DNA of 23,862 nucleotides. Source: Micromonospora sp. WMMD980 (GTDB lineage: Bacteria > Actinomycetota > Actinomycetes > Mycobacteriales > Micromonosporaceae). The notes beneath the pieces are model-generated. The model saw nothing but the letters and a program-made list of their open reading frames with translations, had not been told where the DNA came from and did not search any database. The stretch's first letter is position 1. Each line of letters starts with the position of its first letter. This document shows positions 13,137 through 19,736 of this stretch, piece after piece. The stretch is taken from positions 1 through 23,862 of the forward strand of contig NZ_JARUBE010000001.1 in assembly GCF_029626035.1 (NCBI RefSeq), in the 5' to 3' direction. The position numbers and the translations under genes were made by a program.

Positions 13137-14564
13137 CTACCAGCGGAATTGCACTTCCACGCGCTCATTCTCCGGCTGCCGCCAGTGCTCCGCCGGCCGG
13201 ACCACGACCCGCTCGACCACCGCGCGTAGCGCCTTCCCGCGCTCGGCCATCGTCATGTCCGGCCACAACCGAAGCAGCGTCTCCACCGCCGTCGCCTCCC
13301 GCTCCGGGTCGGGCACCTCCACCGCCGGCGCCAGGCGGGCCAGCTCGGCGGCGGCTGCCTGCTCCGTACGGCGCAGGCCGGACAGGGCCTCCTGGTAGAC
13401 GGCGTCGGGTAGCTGGTCGAGCGCGTTGCGCGTGGCCAGCTTCACCATCGCGGCCCGGGCCTCGGCCACCTCCCGCTCCAGCCGCCCCCGATCCGCGCGC
13501 CCGGCGGTAGCCCGGGCCAGCCGCGCCGCCCGCGTCCCGGCGTCGGTGCGCAGCCGCCGCGCGTAGTCGGCGACCTGGGCGAGCACCTCGTCCTCCACCC
13601 GGGCCAGCAGCGGGCGGCCCACACCCGGGCAGCCGCCGCCCTTCACGTCGCCGCGGCCCTGCCCGCAGACGAGGCGGTCCCCCTGCCGCTGAAGCCGGTG
13701 ACCCTGCGGGCATTCGACGAGGCCCACCAGCGACCAGGTGTGCGCCAGCGCCCGCGGCGGGGTTCCCGCTTCCCGGGCGAGCCGGCGTTGCACCCGGATC
13801 CACGTGTCCGGGTCGGTCAGGGCGTCGTGCTCGCCGGGTAACACCTGGTCGCCGGCGACGACCAGACCGAGGTACGCCGGGTTCCCGAGCAGCTTCTTCA
13901 CGTTCGGGGTGTGCATCGGGGTGGCGCGCACCCCGGCCAGGTAGGCGGTGACCTCGCCGATCGGCTCGTCGGCGGCGTACCGGCGGAACACCTCGGTGAT
14001 CGCCGGCCCGAGCGTCAGGTCCGGGGTGAGGCGCTTGCCCTGCTTGACGTAGCCGAGGGGGCGGCCGTGGTGCTGGCCGCGGTCGGCGCGGCGGGCGATC
14101 GCGGCGGACCAGCCGCGGCCGATCTCCCGGGCCCGGTACTGGGCCACGTTCAGCATGTTGATCAGCATCATCTCGCCGGCCGGCGTGGACGTGTCGATGT
14201 GCTCGGTGGCGGAGATGATCCGCACGCCGTCGGCCGCCAGCTCGCGCAGGAAGAGCAGGCTCTCCAGGACGTCGCGGCCGAAGCGCGACACGTCGTAGAC
14301 GGCGAGGGCGTCGAGCTGGCCGGAGCGGGCGAGCGCCCGTACCCGGTCGATGCCCTCGCGGCTGAAGTGGGTGCCGGTGACGTCGATGTCGTCGATGACG
14401 GCGACTTCGGTCATGCCGTGGGTGGCGCGGCGCATCGCCGCGGTCTGCACGTCGGGCGAGTGGAAATCGTCTCCTGACCTCCCCATCAACGAGCTGACGC
14501 GCACGTAGAGGACGACGCGGGTCGGTCGGTCCGGAACGGCGGCGAGCGGGCGGCGGCGGGGCAT
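13137..14564 (-). CDS. Large serine recombinase (integrase)
   Basis: The product has 475 residues, the normal size for phage-type large serine integrases. The resolvase domain starts VVLYVRVSS with the catalytic Ser at about 24. Active-site arginine context is seen in YDVSRFGRDVLESL (about 90), and the domain continues through MMLINMLNVAQYRAREIGRGWSAAIARRADRG. A recombinase domain follows (GRPLGYVKQGKRLTP, NVKKLLGNPAYLGLV), then a zinc ribbon (VECPQGH...CGQG...GGCPG, about 265-295) and a coiled-coil segment rich in Arg, Ala and Glu before the tail. It joins attP and attB without supercoiling or tRNA targets. Its ATG overlaps the TGA of the upstream HTH gene by one base (TGATG), so the two are co-expressed. 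Its 3' end faces the ssb junction. Confidence 0.92.
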   Translation of the reverse strand: MPRRRPLAAVPDRPTRVVLYVRVSSLMGRSGDDFHSPDVQTAAMRRATHGMTEVAVIDDIDVTGTHFSREGIDRVRALARSGQLDALAVYDVSRFGRDVLESLLFLRELAADGVRIISATEHIDTSTPAGEMMLINMLNVAQYRAREIGRGWSAAIARRADRGQHHGRPLGYVKQGKRLTPDLTLGPAITEVFRRYAADEPIGEVTAYLAGVRATPMHTPNVKKLLGNPAYLGLVVAGDQVLPGEHDALTDPDTWIRVQRRLAREAGTPPRALAHTWSLVGLVECPQGHRLQRQGDRLVCGQGRGDVKGGGCPGVGRPLLARVEDEVLAQVADYARRLRTDAGTRAARLARATAGRADRGRLEREVAEARAAMVKLATRNALDQLPDAVYQEALSGLRRTEQAAAAELARLAPAVEVPDPEREATAVETLLRLWPDMTMAERGKALRAVVERVVVRPAEHWRQPENERVEVQFRW

Positions 14565-15127
14565 CAGCTCGCGGCGCGGTCCGGCCTCTGCGTGCCGCGC
14601 TCCTGCTGCTCGGCTACCTGAGCCAGGTAGCGCAGTGTGGCCCGGATGGTGGCCTTCTCGGCCTCGCTGGCGTCTGGGCTGGTCAACCGACGCATGATGA
14701 TCTTCAGGTCGGGGTCGAGGGGCACATCGCGCGAGGGTCGGGTCTGCGCAGTGGTGCCGCTGCGGAGCCCTGCCGCGGCGAGGGCTTCGTCCGGGTCCAG
14801 GCCGAAGAGGCCCGCGAATGCCTCGACGACGGGCGCCCTCTCAGGCCGGCTCTCCCCGGACTCCCAGCGACCGATCGTGCCGCGGTCCACGCTGAGGCGG
14901 CGGGCGAGCTCAACCTTGCTCATCCCGACGTGCTCGCGGGTGGCGCGCACGTATGCGGCCCAGGTGCCGCGTTGGGGTGCTGGAGTGGTGCCCACGTGCA
15001 CACCGTAGAGCAGCCCGCCGTGCATTTCCGCAGGTCGCGGGGGGTCTGGGTGGGTGGTGTGGCGCTCTTGCCGCATCCTCTGGCGTCTGCGCCGAAGTAG
15101 ACGGACGTCACTCTCTCCACGTTGCAT
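14564..15127 (-). CDS. XRE-family HTH regulator, probable element repressor
   Basis: The HTH core (about 58-110 of 187) reads YVRATREHVGMSKVELARRL, SVDRGTIGRWESGESRP and PVVEAFAGLFGLDPDEALAAAGL, a standard XRE/Cro-cI fold. A C-terminal helical tail follows and could dimerise. ATG 15127 is chosen because a -10-like TACCGT lies exactly 7 nt upstream, mirroring the divergent gene. No Shine-Dalgarno sequence is present, so the mRNA would be leaderless. ATG 15025 (153 residues) is a conservative alternative that keeps the whole HTH. The gene is translationally linked to the integrase. It is the natural candidate to bind the three palindromes at 15121-15240. Confidence 0.75.
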   Translation of the reverse strand: MQRGESDVRLLRRRRQRMRQERHTTHPDPPRPAEMHGGLLYGVHVGTTPAPQRGTWAAYVRATREHVGMSKVELARRLSVDRGTIGRWESGESRPERAPVVEAFAGLFGLDPDEALAAAGLRSGTTAQTRPSRDVPLDPDLKIIMRRLTSPDASEAEKATIRATLRYLAQVAEQQERGTQRPDRAAS

Positions 15128-15136
15128 GCGTGCAAC
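15121..15136. promoter_or_regulatory. Operator 1 of the divergent switch
   Basis: GTTGCATGCGTGCAAC is a palindrome of two 6-bp arms around a 4-base spacer. It overlaps the -10 box and the ATG of the leftward HTH gene, so occupation should block that promoter. Confidence 0.75.
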
Positions 15137-15163
15137 GGTAGGTGCCCGACCGGTCGCGCTCAA
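15135..15163 (-). promoter_or_regulatory. Leftward promoter of the repressor-like/integrase pair
   Basis: TTGAGC (15163-15158) and TACCGT (15140-15135) are spaced 17 bp apart on the minus strand. ATG 15127 begins 7 nt after the -10 box, a typical leaderless arrangement in actinomycetes. Confidence 0.5.
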
Positions 15164-15183
15164 ATCAGCCGAACGGCTGATGT

Positions 15184-15199
15184 GTTGCATGGTTGCAAC
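15184..15199. promoter_or_regulatory. Operator 2 of the divergent switch
   Basis: GTTGCATGGTTGCAAC has the same arms as operator 1, and one further matched pair (T/A) extends it to 18 bp. It covers the -35 box of the rightward promoter. Its centre is 63 bp from that of operator 1 and 41 bp from that of operator 3. Confidence 0.75.
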
Positions 15200-15222
15200 A
15201 TCACCGTGTTGCGGCGTACGGT
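15193..15222 (+). promoter_or_regulatory. Rightward promoter of the early operon
   Basis: TTGCAA (15193-15198) and TACGGT (15217-15222) are spaced 18 bp apart. ATG 15230 follows the -10 box after 7 nt with no Shine-Dalgarno sequence, again suggesting a leaderless transcript. Confidence 0.55.
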
Positions 15223-15224
15223 CT

Positions 15225-15240
15225 GCTGCATGAGTGCAGC
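15225..15240. promoter_or_regulatory. Operator 3 of the divergent switch
   Basis: GCTGCATGAGTGCAGC differs from operators 1 and 2 by one symmetric change in each arm, so the palindrome is kept. It overlaps the start codon and first codons of the rightward HTH gene, at the predicted transcription start. Confidence 0.7.
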
Positions 15241-15475
15241 ACCGACACGAGGCGACATTGCAGCATCGTCGCCGATCCGGCTGCGAACCGACGTGTTCGA
15301 TCGGCTCGCGACATCCCTCGCGGACACCGAGCAGGACCGGGCGAACCTGCTCGGCCTCGACCGGGCCACCCTCTGGCGCATCCGCAAGGGGCAGACGCCC
15401 ACCCTGCGGGTTGCCATGCGCATCGCCGAGTCCCTCGGCTCCACCGTCGACGAGCTGTTCGAGGTCGCGCCGTGA
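15230..15475 (+). CDS. Small Cro/cI-like HTH protein
   Basis: The 81-residue product from ATG 15230 contains one HTH (about 22-77): VFDRLATSLADTEQDRANLLGLDRATLWRIRKGQTPTLRVAMRIAESLGSTVDELFEV read in its helices. It has no second domain, so it resembles Cro-type or excision-control proteins. It diverges from the longer HTH gene across the operator array and is the first gene of the rightward operon. In-frame sequence upstream of the ATG crosses operators 1 and 2 and is rejected as coding. Its stop overlaps the next start by 4 nt. Confidence 0.75.
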   Translation: MSAAPTRGDIAASSPIRLRTDVFDRLATSLADTEQDRANLLGLDRATLWRIRKGQTPTLRVAMRIAESLGSTVDELFEVAP

Positions 15476-15660
15476 CGCACCCGCCCAGCGGCCCACAGAC
15501 GCCGCCGCCGCCGTCCGGCCCCCGAGTCCCGAAGGTCGCCCCGATCGACCCGGACAGCCCCGCCGGCCGCGCCGCCACCGAGGCGCTGTCGCAGGCACTC
15601 GCCGAGATCCAGGTCGCCATCTGGCGGCGCAAGGCCGCCGCGAAGAACGCAGCGGCCTGA
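15472..15660 (+). CDS. Small hypothetical phage-type protein
   Basis: GTG 15472 overlaps the previous stop as GTGA. The 62-residue product has a Pro-rich first third and then one long amphipathic helix, GRAATEALSQALAEIQVAIWRRKAAAKNAAA. I recognise no family. The coupling and codon use support it as a real gene. Confidence 0.6.
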   Translation: MTHPPSGPQTPPPPSGPRVPKVAPIDPDSPAGRAATEALSQALAEIQVAIWRRKAAAKNAAA

Positions 15661-15669
15661 GCACGACGA

Positions 15670-15697
15670 AGCCCCCGCCGTCCGACCGGCAGGGGCT
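15670..15697 (+). terminator. Hairpin in the first operon gap, attenuator or terminator
   Basis: AGCCCCCGCCG (15670-15680) pairs with CGGCAGGGGCT (15687-15697) with one mismatch and a 6-nt loop. No T-run follows. It lies 10 bases after a stop and 25 bases before the Shine-Dalgarno sequence of the next gene, in one of only two gaps in the operon. Confidence 0.55.
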
Positions 15698-15733
15698 CCC
15701 CACCCGGATCCAAGCCCAACACGAGGAGTCCAA

Positions 15734-16084
15734 GTGCAGACGCAGAGTACCCCGATCATCCGCCGGGACCTCCACACCAGCCCGGCTTCCCTCGCGGCCG
15801 CGCTCCGCAGCGCCGCCGACCAGCTCGACCTGATGGGCCACGTCGAGATCAGCCCCATCGCTCTCCAGCTCAACCTCCAAGCCGTGGCCCACCAAGGCAC
15901 CTTTGAGCAGCGCAAGGACACCATCGACGCGCTGGGCATCGCCCTGGTCGGCGAGCCGGGCGTCACCGAGGACTGCGACGGCCCGTACCACCGGCTGCCC
16001 TTCGAGCACCGCGGAGCGCGGGGCGACTGCGACATCGCGCTCTACACCGCCAGCAACGACTCTCGCCGTGGCGGCGCCCGATGA
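15734..16084 (+). CDS. Hypothetical phage-type protein
   Basis: GTG 15734 is preceded by GAGGAG at a spacing of 5. The 116 residues include a helical start (SPASLAAALRSAADQLDLMG), a strand-like VEISPIALQLNLQA and a C-terminal part with CDGPYHRLPFEHRGARGDCDIALYT. I do not recognise the family. It is the first gene after the hairpin, and its stop overlaps the next start by 4 nt. Confidence 0.65.
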   Translation: MQTQSTPIIRRDLHTSPASLAAALRSAADQLDLMGHVEISPIALQLNLQAVAHQGTFEQRKDTIDALGIALVGEPGVTEDCDGPYHRLPFEHRGARGDCDIALYTASNDSRRGGAR

Positions 16085-16425
16085 GCCACCCGACGAACCC
16101 GTACCCCGGCCCGAACCCGCCGACCGGGCCCGGCCCGTGCGTCGACGACCCGACCGGCCTGACCTTCGACCGGGCCGACCTGGACGAGCCGGCCACCACC
16201 CGCACCGCCGGCGCCGGCTGGGCGGTCACCGGCCGGGGCCCGTACGCCATGCAGATCAAGGACTGCTGCGGCATCGGCGCCGGCGAGGCCTGCGACTGCG
16301 CCGAGATGACCCGCCAGCTCCACCACGCCCCGGTGATCCGGCTTGCGCCGTTCAACCTCCGCCAGCTCGCCGCGCAGCACATCACCGCCGCCGAGCAGGA
16401 CCGGCGAGAGCGAGGTGCCGCATGA
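16081..16425 (+). CDS. Hypothetical protein with Cys-rich segment
   Basis: The start overlaps the previous stop as ATGA. The 114 residues begin with a Pro/Gly-rich stretch; the middle contains KDCCGIGAGEACDC, four cysteines that could bind metal, followed by a helical end APFNLRQLAAQHITAAEQDRRERGAA. I recognise no family. Confidence 0.6.
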   Translation: MSHPTNPYPGPNPPTGPGPCVDDPTGLTFDRADLDEPATTRTAGAGWAVTGRGPYAMQIKDCCGIGAGEACDCAEMTRQLHHAPVIRLAPFNLRQLAAQHITAAEQDRRERGAA

Positions 16426-16913
16426 GCCTGTTCCCGACTCCGTTCCGCCTCACCCTACTCGACCGGGTCGCCGCCGGCACCGTCCAGTACGGCATCGGCC
16501 CCGACGGCTCGCCCACCGGCCCGCGGCGCGCTCCGGCCGCCTGGGACGTCAGCGACCCGCACCGTGGGCCGCAGAAGGTCACCGCCGCCATCACGGAGAT
16601 GGCGACCGCCGGCTGGGTCGAGCGTCCGGACCGGTCTGCGGTCTGGCGGCTGACTCGGCTCGGTCGTGCCGTTCACTCCGTGCGGCTCATGGACTACGGC
16701 ACGCACGCCGTCGCCGAGACCGGCCCCGTCGACGAGCCGACGTACCTCGGCATCGTTGAGGGCGACCCGAACCGGCCGTCGCGGTGGCTGGCCCGGGTCG
16801 GCCCGGACACAGTCGCCGGCCTGCGCCGGCCCGCCGCGGTCGCCGCGCTGCACCGCCTGGCCGTCGCCGCGGTCGTCGCCATGGAGGCCGACGCCCTGGA
16901 CGGTGCCGCGTGA
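16422..16913 (+). CDS. Hypothetical protein with winged-helix-like segment
   Basis: The start overlaps the previous stop as ATGA, giving 163 residues. The segment WDVSDPHRGPQKVTAAITEMATAGWVERPDRSAVWRLTRLG (about 43-85) has the helix and wing pattern of winged-helix proteins such as MarR-like or phage DNA-binding proteins: a helix, then a WVE-x-PD turn and a W-x-LT strand. The C-terminal half ends in an Ala-rich helix. The DNA-binding role is a guess from pattern. Confidence 0.55.
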   Translation: MSLFPTPFRLTLLDRVAAGTVQYGIGPDGSPTGPRRAPAAWDVSDPHRGPQKVTAAITEMATAGWVERPDRSAVWRLTRLGRAVHSVRLMDYGTHAVAETGPVDEPTYLGIVEGDPNRPSRWLARVGPDTVAGLRRPAAVAALHRLAVAAVVAMEADALDGAA

Positions 16914-17044
16914 CCCGCCGCCGCACGTGGGGCCTCGCCCTGCTCACCAGCCTCGCCCTCTGGACCGCCCTCTACGGCATCGCCCACTGCGTCGCCACCG
17001 CCACCTGGAACTTCGTCACCCTGCTCGCCCAGGCGGCGGCATGA
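16910..17044 (+). CDS. Tiny single-pass membrane protein
   Basis: GTG 16910 overlaps the previous stop (GTGA), giving 44 residues. A basic start MTRRRTW is followed by one hydrophobic span (about 8-26) and a second, weaker one near the end. The positive-inside rule places the N-terminus in the cytoplasm. The function is unknown. Confidence 0.6.
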   Translation: MTRRRTWGLALLTSLALWTALYGIAHCVATATWNFVTLLAQAAA

Positions 17045-17316
17045 ACACCGCGCTGACCATCTGGGCGCTCGCGTCCATCGGCGTGTGCGTGGTCGTCGCC
17101 CTGGCTGTGTACGGGCCGGTGCTCGCCCCGGTACGCCGCGAAGGCCGCGCCGTCACCCGGGCCGCGCAGACCGCGACCGCCGCCATCGAGGCTCGGGCCG
17201 CCGAGGTCGACCTCACCCCCGCGCAGCAGCAGGCCATCGACGCGTTCCGCGCTCAGCTCGCCGCGCTGCCCACCGCCGCCGAACCCCGGCCCATTTGGAA
17301 GGACCTCCTGCCGTGA
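17041..17316 (+). CDS. Small membrane-anchored protein with coiled tail
   Basis: The ATGA overlap with the preceding tiny membrane gene gives 91 residues. A single N-terminal transmembrane helix (about 5-26, IWALASIGVCVVVALAVYG) is followed by a cytoplasmic helical region rich in Ala, Glu and Gln. The two adjacent membrane genes may act together. I recognise no family. Confidence 0.6.
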   Translation: MNTALTIWALASIGVCVVVALAVYGPVLAPVRREGRAVTRAAQTATAAIEARAAEVDLTPAQQQAIDAFRAQLAALPTAAEPRPIWKDLLP

Positions 17317-17645
17317 GCACCACCTACACCGGCCGGCACCGCCGCGGCGCCGTCGTGCCCGCCCCCGCCGACTACAACCCCCTCGCACCCGCCGACCGGC
17401 AAGCCCTCGCCCCCCACCACTGGGCCGACCGGGCCCTGCCCGCCGGCCCCGACGAGCGCACCGGCCGCATCGACCCGACCGTCGTGCAGGCGCTGCGCCA
17501 GCCCACCCCCGTCGACCAGGACCGCACGCAGATCCTCGCCGACATCCGCGCCGGCGCGAACACCCCGCCGGAAGTCCTCGCCTCCCTCAACGCGTGGAAG
17601 GCCGCCGGCTGCCCCATGACCGACGAGACGGGAGACCAGCAGTGA
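17313..17645 (+). CDS. Hypothetical phage-type protein
   Basis: GTG 17313 overlaps the previous stop, giving 110 residues. The first half is Pro-rich and irregular (VVPAPADYNPLAPADRQ). The second half is helical, DQDRTQILADIRAGANTPPE, then VLASLNAWKAAGCP. No family is recognised. Confidence 0.6.
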   Translation: MSTTYTGRHRRGAVVPAPADYNPLAPADRQALAPHHWADRALPAGPDERTGRIDPTVVQALRQPTPVDQDRTQILADIRAGANTPPEVLASLNAWKAAGCPMTDETGDQQ

Positions 17646-17881
17646 CCGCCCTCACCATGCCGGCCGCGCCGGAGGTCGCGCCGATCGACCTGCGCGCCAT
17701 CCGGCTCATCGCCGCCGGCTACACCGTCCGCCAGGTCGCCCGCAGTCTCGGCTCCAGCGAGGCCGCGACCTGGTCGCGACTCGCACGGATGCGCAGGCAG
17801 CTCGGCGCGAAGACCCTCACGCACGCCGTCGTCATCCTGGCCCGCGCCGGCCAGCTCGACCTCACGGAGATCACCCGATGA
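17642..17881 (+). CDS. Small LuxR-type helix-turn-helix protein
   Basis: GTG 17642 overlaps the previous stop, giving 79 residues. IDLRAIRLIAAGYTVRQVAR followed by LGSSEAATWSRLARMRRQLG and AKTLTHAVVILARAG is the four-helix HTH pattern of LuxR/GerE C-terminal domains, with nothing else attached. It is likely to bind DNA. Its position just before the helicase gene suggests a phage regulator. Confidence 0.65.
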   Translation: MTALTMPAAPEVAPIDLRAIRLIAAGYTVRQVARSLGSSEAATWSRLARMRRQLGAKTLTHAVVILARAGQLDLTEITR

Positions 17882-19239
17882 CCGACACCGACCTGCGACT
17901 GGCCGACCTCGTCGGCACCGAACAGCCGCCCCCGCCGGCGCCCGTCGCCACCGGCGACCTCGACTTCGCGCCCCAGCAGGAAGAGGCCATCCGCCGCATC
18001 ACCGACTGGTACGCCGACGGGGACAGCCAGGTGTTCCGGCTGTTCGGCTACGCCGGCACCGGCAAGACCACCCTCGCCCGGCACATCGTCGAAGGCCTCG
18101 GCGTCTCCGCCCTGTACGCGGCGTTCACCGGCAAGGCCGCCTACGTCCTGCGGTCGAAGGGCTGCGACGGCGCGTCGACCGTCCACAGCCTCATCTACCA
18201 GCCTGTGGAAAAGGCCCGCAAGCGGCTGGAGGGGCTGAAGGCGCAGCTGCGCGACAGCGACGACCCGGGCGAACGGGCCGAGCTGGCCCGGCACATCGCC
18301 GCCGAACAGGCGAAGATCGACAGCCCGGACTGGATCCTCCGCGATGAGTCCGAGCTGTCCGCCGCCAACCTCCTCGTCCTCGACGAGGTGTCGATGGTGG
18401 GCGAGCGGATGGCCTACGACCTGCTCACCTACGGCACGAAGATCCTGTGCCTCGGCGACCCCGCCCAACTCCCGCCGGTCGACGGCGGCGGCTACTTCAT
18501 CAACGCCGCACCCGACCACCTCCTCACCGAGATCCACCGCTCCGCCCTCGACAGCCCCGTCACCCGGATGGCCACCGCCATCCGCGACAGCCAGCCCGGC
18601 CAGCGCAACTACGGCATCACCGGGCAGGACGGCGACTCCGGCCGCCTCGACCGCATGTCGATCGGTGAACTGCTGGAGTTCGACCAGGTCCTCGTCGGCC
18701 GCAACGCCACCCGCTGGCAGGCCGTGCACCTCCTGCGGGCGCTGCGCGGCCTCACCGGCGGCCCCCAGGCCGGCGACCGGATCATCGCCCTCGCCAACAG
18801 CGGCGAGGCCGAGGTGTTCAACGGCCAGCAGTTCGACGTCGTCGACACCCTCGACAGCGACCGACCCGACCGACACCGCCTCGTCGTCCGCGACGACGAA
18901 GGCAACCAGCGGGACCTGACCTGCTGGGCGTCCGGGTTCCGCGACCTGGAGGGCGAGAAGCAGGCGAAGCGGGACGGCCGCGGCACCGTCGTGGCCGCCA
19001 CCTTCGCCCAGGCCATCACCACCCACAAGAGTCAGGGCTCCCAGTGGCCCCGCGTCCTCGTCGTCGACGAGAGCTCCGTCTTCTACGGCGCCGCGTACCG
19101 CGAGCACGCGAAGACGCTCGGCCCGGCCGCTGCCGCGATCGAGGGGCACGTCAACGGCCGACGGTGGCTGTATACGGCGATCACGCGGGCGTCACACCGG
19201 GCCGTCATCGTTCCCAGCCTCAACGGAGTCCTCTCATGA
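17878..19239 (+). CDS. SF1B DNA helicase, RecD/Dda-like
   Basis: The product has 453 residues from ATG 17878 (ATGA overlap). Motifs appear in order: QQEEAI (about 33, Q-type motif), Walker A GYAGTGKTT (57-65), FTGKAAYVLRSKGCDGASTVHSL (motif Ia), LLVLDEVSMVG (about 165, Walker B), CLGDPAQLPPVDGGG (about 190, motif III), IHRSALDSPV (motif IV region), TTHKSQGSQW (about 381, motif V) and WLYTAITRA (about 430, motif VI). This fits ATP-driven 5'-3' helicases of the RecD2/Dda group used in phage replication and recombination. A helical insert follows motif Ia. It lies in the same operon as the Cas4-like nuclease and the primase. Confidence 0.9.
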   Translation: MTDTDLRLADLVGTEQPPPPAPVATGDLDFAPQQEEAIRRITDWYADGDSQVFRLFGYAGTGKTTLARHIVEGLGVSALYAAFTGKAAYVLRSKGCDGASTVHSLIYQPVEKARKRLEGLKAQLRDSDDPGERAELARHIAAEQAKIDSPDWILRDESELSAANLLVLDEVSMVGERMAYDLLTYGTKILCLGDPAQLPPVDGGGYFINAAPDHLLTEIHRSALDSPVTRMATAIRDSQPGQRNYGITGQDGDSGRLDRMSIGELLEFDQVLVGRNATRWQAVHLLRALRGLTGGPQAGDRIIALANSGEAEVFNGQQFDVVDTLDSDRPDRHRLVVRDDEGNQRDLTCWASGFRDLEGEKQAKRDGRGTVVAATFAQAITTHKSQGSQWPRVLVVDESSVFYGAAYREHAKTLGPAAAAIEGHVNGRRWLYTAITRASHRAVIVPSLNGVLS

Positions 19240-19736
19240 CCACGCCGAAGCGCATCCAGCGCCGTCGTACCCCCGGCTGGCGGATGCCCGCCAACACCGC
19301 CTACGTCGGCCGCCCCACCAAGTTCGGCAACCCCTTCGGCTACCACCAGCAGATGGGCGGCCTCGTCCACTACGGCCCGAACCACCTGGAGCGGTTCGGC
19401 CGCGCCTGGGACTTCGAGGGCCGCATCAGCGGCGACGGCAACCGCCACGACATGTGGTTCAGCCAGGAGGACGTCGTCGAGACCTACGTGCGGTGGGGCA
19501 CCCGCGCCGAGCTGGTCGAGCTGTTCCGGCTCACCCTCACCCGCCCGACGCCCGGCATGCTCTTGTCGTACCCGAGCCGCGGCGGCCGGTTCCTCAAGGT
19601 CTCCATCGCGGACATCCGCCGCGACCTCGCCGGCAAGAACCTCGCCTGCTGGTGCCCCATCGGCGAACCCTGCCACGCCGACGTCCTCTTGGAGATCGCC
19701 AACGCCCCGGTCGTCGCTGAGCTGGTGACGGCATGA
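19236..19736 (+). CDS. DUF4326-domain protein
   Basis: The product has 166 residues from ATG 19236 (ATGA overlap). Two hallmark segments of DUF4326 are present: YVGRPTKFGNPF near the start (about 23-34) and KNLACWCPIGEPCHADVLLE near the end (about 133-152). The family is common in phages; I know of no settled biochemical function. The two cysteines and the histidine in the C-terminal motif could form a metal site. Confidence 0.8.
   Translation: MTTPKRIQRRRTPGWRMPANTAYVGRPTKFGNPFGYHQQMGGLVHYGPNHLERFGRAWDFEGRISGDGNRHDMWFSQEDVVETYVRWGTRAELVELFRLTLTRPTPGMLLSYPSRGGRFLKVSIADIRRDLAGKNLACWCPIGEPCHADVLLEIANAPVVAELVTA

Noticed and set aside
15128..16009. In-frame upstream extension of the leftward HTH gene to 481 codons
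   Set aside because: It would cross the operator array and three rightward genes, and the added sequence has no family likeness.
17719..19149. Minus-strand frame of 476 codons opposite the helicase
   Set aside because: The helicase motifs are complete on the plus strand; the antisense frame is Val/Gly/Ala-rich and motif-free.
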